From UBA6918 sp040754425 (GTDB lineage: Bacteria > Pseudomonadota > Gammaproteobacteria > Burkholderiales > Thiobacillaceae), in assembly GCA_040754425.1 (NCBI GenBank), contig JBFMCR010000031.1:1-12568 (forward strand): DNA of 12,568 bases, written 5' to 3'. A program made the translations under genes and the position numbers. Below are positions 7,603 to 12,568 of this stretch, piece after piece (position 1 is the first letter of the stretch; each line of letters starts with the position of its first letter). The notes under the pieces are model-generated. The model was not told the origin of the DNA. It saw only the letters and a list, made by a program, of their open reading frames with translations, and did no database searches.

Positions 7603-8682
7603 ATGAAACCTTCGCTCTCAAACAAACTCACGCAACTTGCCGAACGCCTGGTCGAGCTCGACCGCCTGCTGGCGCAGGAAAACGCCACCGCCGACATGGA
7701 GCGGTACCGCAAGCTATCGCGCGAGCACGCCGAACTTGCGCCCGTGGTGGAACTGTTCCGCGCTTACCAGGGGGCGGAACAGGACGCCGCCACCGCGCAG
7801 GAACTGCTCTCCGACCCGGGCATGAAGGAATTCGCCCAGGCCGAGATTGAGGCTGCGCGCGAAAAAATGGACAAGCTCGAAGCCGACCTCAAGATCGCGC
7901 TCTTGCCCCGCGACCCCAACGACGAGAAAAACGTCTTCCTGGAAATCCGCGCCGGCACCGGCGGCGACGAGTCCGCGCTCTTCGCGGGCGACCTCTTCCG
8001 CATGTATTCGCGCTACGCCGAACGCCAGGGCTGGAAGGTGGAAGTGGTTTCCGCCAACGAATCGGAACTGGGCGGCTACCGCGAAATCATCGCCCGCATC
8101 AGCGGCCAGGGCGTGTACTCGCGGCTCAAGTTCGAGTCCGGCGGCCACCGCGTGCAGCGCGTGCCGGCCACCGAAACCCAGGGCCGCATCCACACTTCGG
8201 CCTGCACCGTGGCGGTGATGCCGGAAGCCGACGAGCTTGCCGACGTGGTCATCAACCCGGCCGAAATCCGCATCGACACCTTCCGCGCCTCCGGCGCCGG
8301 CGGCCAGCACATCAACAAGACCGATTCCGCGGTGCGCATCACCCACCTGCCCACCGGCATCGTGGTGGAATGCCAGGACGACCGCTCGCAGCACAAGAAC
8401 AAGGCCCAGGCCATGAGCGTGCTTGCCGCGCGCATCAGGGACGCGCAGGAACGCGAACAGCAACGGAAAATCGCCAGCACGCGCAAGTCGCTCATCGGCA
8501 GCGGCGACCGCTCCGAGCGCATCCGCACCTACAACTTCCCGCAGGGCCGCGTCACCGACCACCGCATCAACCTGACGCTCTACAAGATCGACGCCATCAT
8601 GGACGGCGACCTCACCGAACTGCTCGATGCGCTGTCCGCCGAATACCACGCCGAGCAGATGGCGGAACTGGGTGAGAGTTGA
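7603..8682 (+). CDS. prfA: Peptide chain release factor 1 (RF1)
   Basis: Class I release factor that recognises UAA and UAG in the ribosomal A site and triggers peptidyl-tRNA hydrolysis. The 359-residue protein has the N-terminal helical domain, the stop-codon tripeptide P188-A-T190 (in RVPATETQGRIH) diagnostic of RF1 rather than RF2, and the universal G233-G-Q235 motif (RASGAGGQHINKTDSAVRI), both at the same numbering as E. coli RF1. The gene for PrmC, which N5-methylates the GGQ glutamine, is immediately downstream. I chose ATG 7603 (MKPSLSNKL), the usual family N-terminus; a TTG at 7594 would add three residues. No Shine-Dalgarno is visible, and the hairpin in the gap ends 14 nt upstream, so initiation may depend on local structure. 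Confidence 0.97.
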   Translation: MKPSLSNKLTQLAERLVELDRLLAQENATADMERYRKLSREHAELAPVVELFRAYQGAEQDAATAQELLSDPGMKEFAQAEIEAAREKMDKLEADLKIALLPRDPNDEKNVFLEIRAGTGGDESALFAGDLFRMYSRYAERQGWKVEVVSANESELGGYREIIARISGQGVYSRLKFESGGHRVQRVPATETQGRIHTSACTVAVMPEADELADVVINPAEIRIDTFRASGAGGQHINKTDSAVRITHLPTGIVVECQDDRSQHKNKAQAMSVLAARIRDAQEREQQRKIASTRKSLIGSGDRSERIRTYNFPQGRVTDHRINLTLYKIDAIMDGDLTELLDALSAEYHAEQMAELGES

Positions 8683-8796
8683 AAACCCAAATCAGCCACC
8701 GAGGACACAGAGAGCACGGAGAACCCATATGAGGCAACCCGGAAGCGCGGCTTTACTCCGTGCCCTCTGGGCTCTCTGTGGCTGATTTTTGGGTTT
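8683..8796. repeat. Imperfect inverted repeat filling the prfA-prmC gap
   Basis: The left arm at 8683-8721 begins AAACCCAAATCAGCCACCGA and ends in GCACGGAG. The right arm at 8756-8796 is its near-complete reverse complement, from CTCCGTGC to TTTTTGGGTTT. Only a few mismatches and a 2-nt length difference separate the arms; the loop is 34 nt. The ACACAGAGAGCACGGAG-type core resembles dispersed palindromic repeats I recall from many environmental proteobacteria. It starts directly after the prfA stop codon and ends 8 nt before the prmC start, so it makes up essentially the whole intergenic gap. Confidence 0.85.
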
Positions 8797-8804
8797 GATC
8801 GAAC

Positions 8805-9665
8805 ATGATGGATACCCCTCAATCATTGTTGTCGCGTGATGCAGCCAGGTTGTCCCGGGTGCTTGAACTGGACAGGACCGAGGCGCGGCTGGAAATCCGC
8901 GTCCTGCTCGGCCATGCGCTCGGTGTGTCGCGCGCCTGGCTGATCGCGCACGAGCACGACGAATTGCCCATCGCGCTGCTGGAAAAATACGAAGCCCTGC
9001 TCGCGCGCCGCCTCGCCGGCGAACCGGTGGCCTACCTCCTCGGCGAAAAGGAATTCTTCGGGCGCAGCTTCCACGTCACGCCGGACGTGCTGGTGCCGCG
9101 CCCGGAAACCGAGCTGCTGGTGGAACTCGCGCTGGCAAAGCTGCCGCAGGGTCGCTCGGGCCGGGTGCTTGATCTGGGCACCGGCTCCGGCTGCATCGCC
9201 GTCACGCTCGCATTGGAGCGGCCCGACTGCGGCATCATCGCCATCGAGCAAAGCGCGGCGGCCCTGGCGGTGGCCAGGCGAAACGCCGTGCACCTGGGCG
9301 CCAAGCTGGGGTTTTACCAAGGCAACTGGTACGGGGCGCTGCCCGTAGGGACGGCAAAATTCGACCTCGTCGTCAGCAACCCGCCTTACGTGGCCGAGGG
9401 CGACCCCCATCTTGCCACGCTGGCGCACGAACCCGCTAGCGCCCTGGCCTCGGGTGCCGACGGCCTCGCCGATATCCGCCGCATCGTGGAGGGCGCGCCA
9501 GCCTGGCTCAAGCCCGGCGGCTGGCTCATGTTCGAACACGGCTGGGACCAGGGCGAGGCATGCCGCGTGTTTCTCGAAGCGGCAGGGTTTTGCGATGTGG
9601 AAACGCGCGCCGACCTCGCCGGCATCGGCCGCGTTACCCTGGGCAGATACAAATCTGGCTTGTAA
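8805..9665 (+). CDS. prmC: Peptide chain release factor N5-glutamine methyltransferase
   Basis: SAM-dependent methyltransferase (HemK/PrmC) that methylates the glutamine of the GGQ motif in RF1 and RF2, raising termination efficiency. The 286-residue length is typical. Residues 1-85 form the helical substrate-recognition domain. VPRPETE lies at 97-103, the SAM-binding loop DLGTGSG at 123-129, and the catalytic NPPY motif, which contacts the target glutamine, at N192-P-P-Y195. The substrate gene prfA lies directly upstream, separated only by the inverted repeat. Two consecutive ATGs (8805 and 8808) could both serve; neither has a clear Shine-Dalgarno because the repeat occupies that space. Confidence 0.96.
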   Translation: MMDTPQSLLSRDAARLSRVLELDRTEARLEIRVLLGHALGVSRAWLIAHEHDELPIALLEKYEALLARRLAGEPVAYLLGEKEFFGRSFHVTPDVLVPRPETELLVELALAKLPQGRSGRVLDLGTGSGCIAVTLALERPDCGIIAIEQSAAALAVARRNAVHLGAKLGFYQGNWYGALPVGTAKFDLVVSNPPYVAEGDPHLATLAHEPASALASGADGLADIRRIVEGAPAWLKPGGWLMFEHGWDQGEACRVFLEAAGFCDVETRADLAGIGRVTLGRYKSGL

Positions 9666-9769
9666 TTTCCCGAGCAGCCCTCATATGGGCTTCGAGGCGT
9701 TTGAATGCAATGCGCGCCGCCCCATTTGGCCTAGACTTCTAACTGAGAGAATTTTCCAGGAGCATTTCG

Positions 9770-10078
9770 ATGAGCATTCAGGACACCATCCGCGACCAGG
9801 TCGCCAACAACAAGGTCGTGCTGTACATGAAAGGCACGCCGCAGTTCCCGCAGTGCGGCTTTTCCGCCAATGCCGCCAGCATCCTCAAGGCCTGCGGCGT
9901 TACCGACTACCTTGCCGTGAACGTGCTGGCCGACCCCGAAATCCGCAACGGCATCAAGGAATTCTCCAACTGGCCCACCATCCCCCAGCTCTACGTCAAC
10001 GGCCAGTTCGTCGGCGGCTCCGACATCATGACCGACATGTACCAGAAGGGCGAACTGCAGAAACTGCTGGGCGCCTGA
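9770..10078 (+). CDS. grxD: Monothiol glutaredoxin (Grx4/GrxD family)
   Basis: Small cytoplasmic thioredoxin-fold protein of the CGFS class, which binds a [2Fe-2S] cluster with glutathione (often with BolA) and delivers Fe-S clusters to target proteins. The 102 residues match the single-domain family. The active site is C29-G-F-S32, preceded by LYMKGTPQFPQ; the cis-proline loop is WPTIPQLYVNG with Pro72, and the glutathione-binding GGSD is at 82-85. AGGAG at 9758-9762, 7 nt before the ATG, is the best ribosome-binding site in the core block. The 104-nt gap after prmC holds no gene I can support and may contain a separate promoter, though I see no convincing pair of hexamers. A strong terminator follows. 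Confidence 0.97.
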   Translation: MSIQDTIRDQVANNKVVLYMKGTPQFPQCGFSANAASILKACGVTDYLAVNVLADPEIRNGIKEFSNWPTIPQLYVNGQFVGGSDIMTDMYQKGELQKLLGA

Positions 10079-10095
10079 CAGAACGCGCATCCGAA

Positions 10096-10130
10096 TAAAA
10101 AAGCCCCGCATTGTTGCGGGGCTTTTTGTT
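10096..10130. terminator. Bidirectional intrinsic terminator between grxD and the toxin-antitoxin pair
   Basis: A perfect 11-bp stem, AAAGCCCCGCA (10100-10110) with TGCGGGGCTTT (10115-10125), closes a TTGT tetraloop. It is flanked by an A-run on the left and a T-run on the right. It can terminate grxD transcripts on the + strand and the antitoxin transcript arriving on the - strand. Confidence 0.93.
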
Positions 10131-10167
10131 GGGCTGGCGTTTGAGGCAAGGGTGCACTTGATTGAGC

Positions 10168-10428
10168 TTATGCGGCGGCCTCAAGCGGAAGCTCCCAGCC
10201 GGGGAACACAAGCATGGCGGGATGGCACTTGAGGGCGCGGGCAAGAACCTTCGCACGCTCGACCCCCAGATTGACTCGATTGTTCTCGATGGCGGAGATG
10301 GTCGCCTGGGGAATGCCGGTGATTTCGGCGAGCTGCCTTTGGCTCAATTCCTGGAGTTCGCGCATAATGCGGACGGATTCGCCGACAGACACCTCAACGC
10401 GCTTCTTGGCGGGACGGTAATTCTTCAT
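10168..10428 (-). CDS. XRE-family HTH antitoxin
   Basis: An 86-residue DNA-binding protein whose central part forms a Cro/C1-type helix-turn-helix (about residues 17-70: ESVRIMRELQELSQRQLAEI then GIPQATISAIENNRVNLGVE). It should neutralise the toxin encoded just upstream and repress the shared promoter. I chose ATG 10428 (MKNYRPAKKR) because GGAGG lies 7 nt upstream. The earlier ATG at 10449 has no ribosome-binding site and would lie inside the toxin gene. The start follows the toxin stop codon by 1 nt, so translation is probably coupled. The toxin-before-antitoxin order is that of HigBA-like and related RelE-XRE modules. Confidence 0.88.
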   Translation of the reverse strand: MKNYRPAKKRVEVSVGESVRIMRELQELSQRQLAEITGIPQATISAIENNRVNLGVERAKVLARALKCHPAMLVFPGWELPLEAAA

Positions 10429-10429
10429 G

Positions 10430-10714
10430 TCAGGGCCTCCGGTAATCATGTGGGGTAACTTGAACGACTTGTATCAGCAGCACATCGGCGACGACCTGGT
10501 AAATGACTATCCACTGAAGCCCGAGACGGGAGGAACGATGACCCTTCCACTCGCCCGACAAGGCTTCGTCGTGAAAGCCTTTGATCGCCCGCAAACCGGG
10601 CGGGACTGAAAGGCGTGCGATGTCTTTCCATTTTTCGTACCGTTTCAGCACCTCGATTGGGACATTGCCCGACAGCTGTTTGTCGACCCGGCGGTGCTCT
10701 TCGATGCGCCACAT
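10430..10714 (-). CDS. RelE/ParE-superfamily toxin (likely mRNA interferase)
   Basis: A 94-residue protein with the small RelE fold signature: an N-terminal helical part (DKQLSGNVPIEVLKRYEKWK) and the beta-sheet core EWKGHRSSRLGLQWIVIYQV, ending VVQVTPHDYRRP. The basic and aromatic residues around Arg60-Arg63 and His89-Asp-Tyr91 match the conserved C-terminal pattern of RelE/YafQ-like toxins, which cleave mRNA in the ribosomal A site. It probably inhibits growth when its antitoxin is lost, stabilising the neighbouring accessory DNA. No Shine-Dalgarno precedes ATG 10714. A CATAAT hexamer lies a few nt upstream, so the promoter may sit at the edge of the repeat patch and the message may be nearly leaderless. 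Confidence 0.88.
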   Translation of the reverse strand: MWRIEEHRRVDKQLSGNVPIEVLKRYEKWKDIARLSVPPGLRAIKGFHDEALSGEWKGHRSSRLGLQWIVIYQVVADVLLIQVVQVTPHDYRRP

Positions 10715-10749
10715 GCCATATTATGCACAGGTCAAGGGGTCAGGTCTTG

Positions 10750-10769
10750 CAATGCTATATATAGCATTG
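10750..10769. repeat. Perfect 20-bp palindrome with a TATATA centre
   Basis: CAATGCTATATATAGCATTG reads identically on both strands. It overlaps the right end of the first 17-bp inverted-repeat copy and lies about 35 nt upstream of the toxin start. It could be the tip of a cruciform, an operator for the XRE antitoxin, or simply the core of the repeat element. Confidence 0.8.
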
Positions 10770-10842
10770 TAAGGCATTAGTCTGAATGTGTTATTGTGAC
10801 CCCAGGCCCTGTTTTGCAAGACCTTGTGTTATTGCAAGACCT

Positions 10843-10899
10843 GACCCCAGGCTCTCTGTGTGACCCCAGGCTCTCTGTGTGACCCCAGGCTCTCTGTTT
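10843..10899 (+). repeat. Three tandem 19-bp units
   Basis: Units beginning GACCCCAGGCTCTCTG start at 10843, 10862 and 10881, a strict 19-bp period, the last copy diverging at its 3' end. Partial copies lie at 10798 and 10942. The pattern suggests local duplication by slippage inside the repeat patch. Confidence 0.85.
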
Positions 10900-10927
10900 G
10901 TGTTTGTAAGGCATTAGTCTGAATGTG

Positions 10928-12340
10928 TTATTGCAAGACCTGACCCCAGGCTCTGTTTCTCCACTGGCGCTGATGGAGCGCAGCGGAATCAGCGTCCAGT
11001 GCAGCGCTTTGTTGGGCAGCTTTACCCAAAACGGTCAGTTCCACCACTTGCTTGAGCAGTTCAACTGGTGGTTTACCAAGTGTTTCCCTGAGATGGTCAA
11101 TAAATGAAGCCCAGTCAACATCTTCGTCCTCCCGCGGATGCGCGGAACGGTTGCGAGCCTCAGGTATGGTTAATGCCGCGCCATCCATTTTGAGTGGCTG
11201 CTCTAGAGCGCGTGCGAGTTTGGCGACCCGGTCAGAAAAGTCTGGTGAGGCTCGATTCGCCTGAGTACGGATATTCTTGAACAGGGCGGTACATCGGTCC
11301 ATCAGGGGATCATTCCAAAACTTAGCGATGAAAACTAACTGTCCGAGCGTTGGTGAGTGTCCTTTGTCTGAGGAGCAAGACTGAAGCGTTTTGAATGTCA
11401 TCAGGCGAGATTCGATTCGCTTGCGAGCGTTCTCAGACTCCGCTTGTGGCGGTGTCCATGCGGCCATTTGGAAATGCTCCTTCCAACGGGTGAAGATTGC
11501 TCTAGCGGTCTCACGTTCAACGACTTTACACAAGGCCAAGGCTACCGTACTCCAAGTTGAAAGCACCTCCTGTTTGAGCAAATACTCAGTCGAAAATGCA
11601 TCCACCAATTCAGAAGCAGATTGCGGATCAACCTTCGTCCACACTTCGGGCGTCAAATAGTCGGACCAGAACCGTTCGCCGGCGATACGAATCCGTGCGA
11701 TGAGATTCGCTGACGGGTCGTACTCTGGACCTCTGAAGTCCCTTCGAATTGCAGCAAGCCGTTCCTTTCTTGCCTCTAGTTCGCGTTCGACCAATGCGGC
11801 TTCGGCGGTGCGACCGAGTTTCGTGAGAGACTTGGCTACGCTTGTGGCATGGTCGAAAAGCACGCCATCTTCGTGTGCGGAGGTCTCTCCCCCCATGTAA
11901 TGGAGCAGAAAGAAATCTAATCCTCGCATTTCATACAGCCGGACGATGAAAGGGGGGCCAAAGGGGAAGGGGAGTACTTCGATGTGAAAATCTTCATAGT
12001 TGAGCAGGTGCTGAATGATTCCGTCGTCCTCCCTGGTTTCACTGGCAATGGCCAAGAGGAGGTCACACTTGGTACGCGCCCAGTCCTCATAACCATCTAG
12101 TGGATCCACTCCCTTGAATCGCTGAAAGTACGCCCATTGCAGAGTCCCAATCCAATGCGCTTCGTCTTGGGATAGAAAAAGGCGGATGGCGTCTATATCT
12201 CCACTGACGAGAGCGCGGCGAATATCGGCCAAGATGTCAGCCCGGATCGACGGGTCGTTCGCGGAACGGCCGTAGCGATCGAGAACGGGCTTGATTACAT
12301 CAGCCAGTCGAACTACTGGAACGCCGTCGATTTCTTCCAT
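10928..12340 (-). CDS. Unknown 470-aa cassette protein with a possible C-terminal HEPN motif
   Basis: I do not recognise the family. ATG 12340 (MEEIDGVPVVRL) was chosen because GAGG lies 5 nt upstream; a TTG at 12373 is part of the attC core site. The sequence appears soluble and mostly helical, with no signal peptide or membrane segment, an aromatic-rich stretch LPFPFGPPFIVRLYE (about 123-137) and a charged, possibly coiled-coil segment at about 178-200. Near the end, R396-N-R-S-A-H401 fits the R-x4-6-H signature of HEPN ribonucleases (toxins, abortive infection proteins, CRISPR-associated RNases). HEPN folds are four-helix bundles and the flanks look helical, but six residues cannot prove the fold. 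GC content and codon use are visibly lower-GC than the core genes. The last 30 or so codons run through an attC-like site and the final ten lie in the repeat patch, so the C-terminus is not native. Confidence 0.75.
   Translation of the reverse strand: MEEIDGVPVVRLADVIKPVLDRYGRSANDPSIRADILADIRRALVSGDIDAIRLFLSQDEAHWIGTLQWAYFQRFKGVDPLDGYEDWARTKCDLLLAIASETREDDGIIQHLLNYEDFHIEVLPFPFGPPFIVRLYEMRGLDFFLLHYMGGETSAHEDGVLFDHATSVAKSLTKLGRTAEAALVERELEARKERLAAIRRDFRGPEYDPSANLIARIRIAGERFWSDYLTPEVWTKVDPQSASELVDAFSTEYLLKQEVLSTWSTVALALCKVVERETARAIFTRWKEHFQMAAWTPPQAESENARKRIESRLMTFKTLQSCSSDKGHSPTLGQLVFIAKFWNDPLMDRCTALFKNIRTQANRASPDFSDRVAKLARALEQPLKMDGAALTIPEARNRSAHPREDEDVDWASFIDHLRETLGKPPVELLKQVVELTVLGKAAQQSAALDADSAALHQRQWRNRAWGQVLQ
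10958..11017 (-). other. attC-like site, disrupted (R' half lost)
   Basis: On the - strand: R'' box GCCCAAC (11017-11011, fits RYYYAAC), then CACTGG, an unpaired A, CGCTGAT, a 13-nt loop, ATCAGCG and CCAGTG. The 13-bp stem is perfect apart from a single extrahelical base on the left arm, the position seen in canonical attC sites such as that of aadA1. The expected GTTRRRY box, some 10-15 nt past 10962, is absent. The sequence instead passes into ACAGAGCCTGGGGTCAGG of the repeat patch. Confidence 0.72.
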
Positions 12341-12373
12341 AAAAGCCTCGATCTGTCGGCCAGTGCTGCCCAA
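10958..12373 (-). mobile_element. Integron-type gene cassette (one ORF between two attC-like sites)
   Basis: Reading the - strand, the attC-like site at 12427-12368 ends in the core GTTGGGC. A cassette is cut after its G, so this one would begin at 12373. The ORF starts 33 nt further on and fills the unit until the second attC-like site, whose R'' box is at 11017-11011. One promoterless ORF tightly framed by attC sites in the same orientation is standard cassette anatomy. The distal core site is missing. No integrase or attI is in the window, so this may be a CALIN-type remnant or the tail of a larger array to the right. Confidence 0.7.
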
Positions 12374-12427
12374 CGTAGAAGTAACCGGCTCGCCGAAGGC
12401 GAGTCCGCGTTGATTGACGGGTTAGGA
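12368..12427 (-). other. attC-like recombination site, complete (60 bp)
   Basis: On the - strand: R'' TCCTAAC (12427-12421), left arm AAC-G-CGG-A-CTCGCC, loop TTC, right arm GGCGAG-CCG-GTT, a short unpaired stretch, and R' GTTGGGC (12374-12368). R'' and R' pair at six of seven positions counting one G-T. The G and A on the left arm are single extrahelical bases, the hallmark that sets attC orientation, and they place the array on the - strand. Length of 60 bp is typical. The R'' first base is T rather than a purine. Confidence 0.75.
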
Positions 12428-12444
12428 ACTTTACGGAGAACAAA

Positions 12445-12568
12445 ATGATTGGACAAGCGATTGACGCTTACGAGGCGAAATATGAAACGAAGTGGCAGGA
12501 AGCACCGCCGCACTGCCAAAAGATGTGGCTCGACGCATGGGGCAAGGCGATGGAGAAAGCTATAAGCG
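12445..12568 (+). CDS. Unknown protein, N-terminal fragment (cut by window edge)
   Basis: An open frame starts at ATG 12445 with CGGAG 7-8 nt upstream and runs to the window edge, giving 41 residues that begin MIGQAIDAYEAKYETKW. The fragment is rich in Ala, Lys, Glu and Trp and predicted helical; I see no family motif. It lies 17 nt outside the complete attC-like site but points opposite to that site's orientation, so it would be a reversed gene within the neighbouring cassette. The ribosome-binding site and residue composition make it more credible than the opposite-strand frames here. It could still be non-coding. Confidence 0.5.
   Translation, partial: MIGQAIDAYEAKYETKWQEAPPHCQKMWLDAWGKAMEKAIS

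Larger units (their letters stand above)
10736..10947. repeat. Composite repeat patch (inverted, direct and tandem repeats)
   Basis: GGGGTCAGGTCTTGCAA (10736-10752) is an exact inverted copy of TTGCAAGACCTGACCCC at 10832-10848 and again at 10931-10947. A 28-bp direct repeat beginning GTAAGGCATTAGTCTGAATG occurs at 10769-10796 and 10906-10933. Between them, GACCCCAGGCTCTCTGTGT is repeated in tandem. The GGGGTCAGGTCTTGCAA motif is one I associate with REP-like palindromes mobilised by REP-associated Y1 transposases; this is recollection, not a search. The patch separates the toxin gene from the cassette-like region and contains no gene I can support. Confidence 0.9.

Noticed and set aside
10079..10167. 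A third attC behind the antitoxin gene, which would make the toxin-antitoxin pair a cassette
   Set aside because: A GCCCAAC occurs on the - strand just before the terminator, but no matching stem with extrahelical bases or GTTRRRY partner is present.
10736..10947. CRISPR array
   Set aside because: Repeats are of unequal types, overlap each other, run in tandem without spacers and occur in both orientations; no cas genes are near.
10925..11107. 60-residue + strand frame over the attC remnant
   Set aside because: It begins in the repeat patch, is antisense to the larger ORF and its composition is not protein-like.
12368..12427. Same attC-like site read in + orientation, with the 12445 ORF as its following cassette
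   Set aside because: The extrahelical bases would then lie on the right arm, opposite to canonical attC sites, and would conflict with the second site. Not fully excluded.
12313..12519. 68-residue - strand frame spanning the right attC-like site
   Set aside because: It crosses the attC-like site and the start of the cassette ORF, has no ribosome-binding site and shows no domain-like sequence.

Overview
This window reads as GC-rich chromosomal DNA of a Gram-negative proteobacterium, most likely a betaproteobacterium. The basis is the core block hemA-prfA-prmC-grxD, high-GC codon use, an outer-membrane TonB receptor and oxygen-dependent HemF; the genus cannot be read from the sequence. The left four fifths are housekeeping genes on the + strand. 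From about 10.1 kb rightward the DNA becomes accessory and lower in GC, with genes on the - strand.

Left edge (1-1872): the first codons of an IS1182-type transposase run off the window on the - strand. The element lies inside the 3' part of a TonB-dependent receptor gene, which has lost its C-terminal beta-strands. A possible Fur-like palindrome overlaps the receptor promoter region. Core block (2065-10078, + strand): hemF (coproporphyrinogen III oxidase), a 1069-residue penicillin-binding-like protein with a degenerate GT51 domain, hemA (glutamyl-tRNA reductase), prfA (RF1), prmC (the methyltransferase that modifies RF1) and grxD (CGFS monothiol glutaredoxin). hemF and hemA belong to haem biosynthesis, and prfA/prmC are enzyme substrate and modifier. 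Two unrelated long inverted repeats sit in the hemA-prfA and prfA-prmC gaps, each ending just before the next start codon. A perfect bidirectional terminator closes the block.

Accessory region (10168-12568): a toxin-first RelE-type/XRE toxin-antitoxin pair on the - strand, then a dense patch of inverted, direct and tandem repeats (10736-10947), then what looks like an integron gene cassette. Two attC-like sites in the same (-) orientation flank one 470-residue ORF whose start codon lies about 33 nt inside the cassette boundary. The ORF product is unrecognised but carries an RNRSAH (R-x4-H) motif near its C-terminus, the signature of HEPN ribonucleases common in toxins and anti-phage systems. 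The attC at the cassette's end is cut through by the repeat patch: its R' core site is missing and the ORF reads into the repeat. The right edge holds the start of another unknown ORF on the + strand, opposite to the attC orientation.

The best candidate for something undescribed is this immobilised cassette with a possible HEPN effector next to a toxin-antitoxin pair. Its function is inferred, and no integrase gene is visible here.
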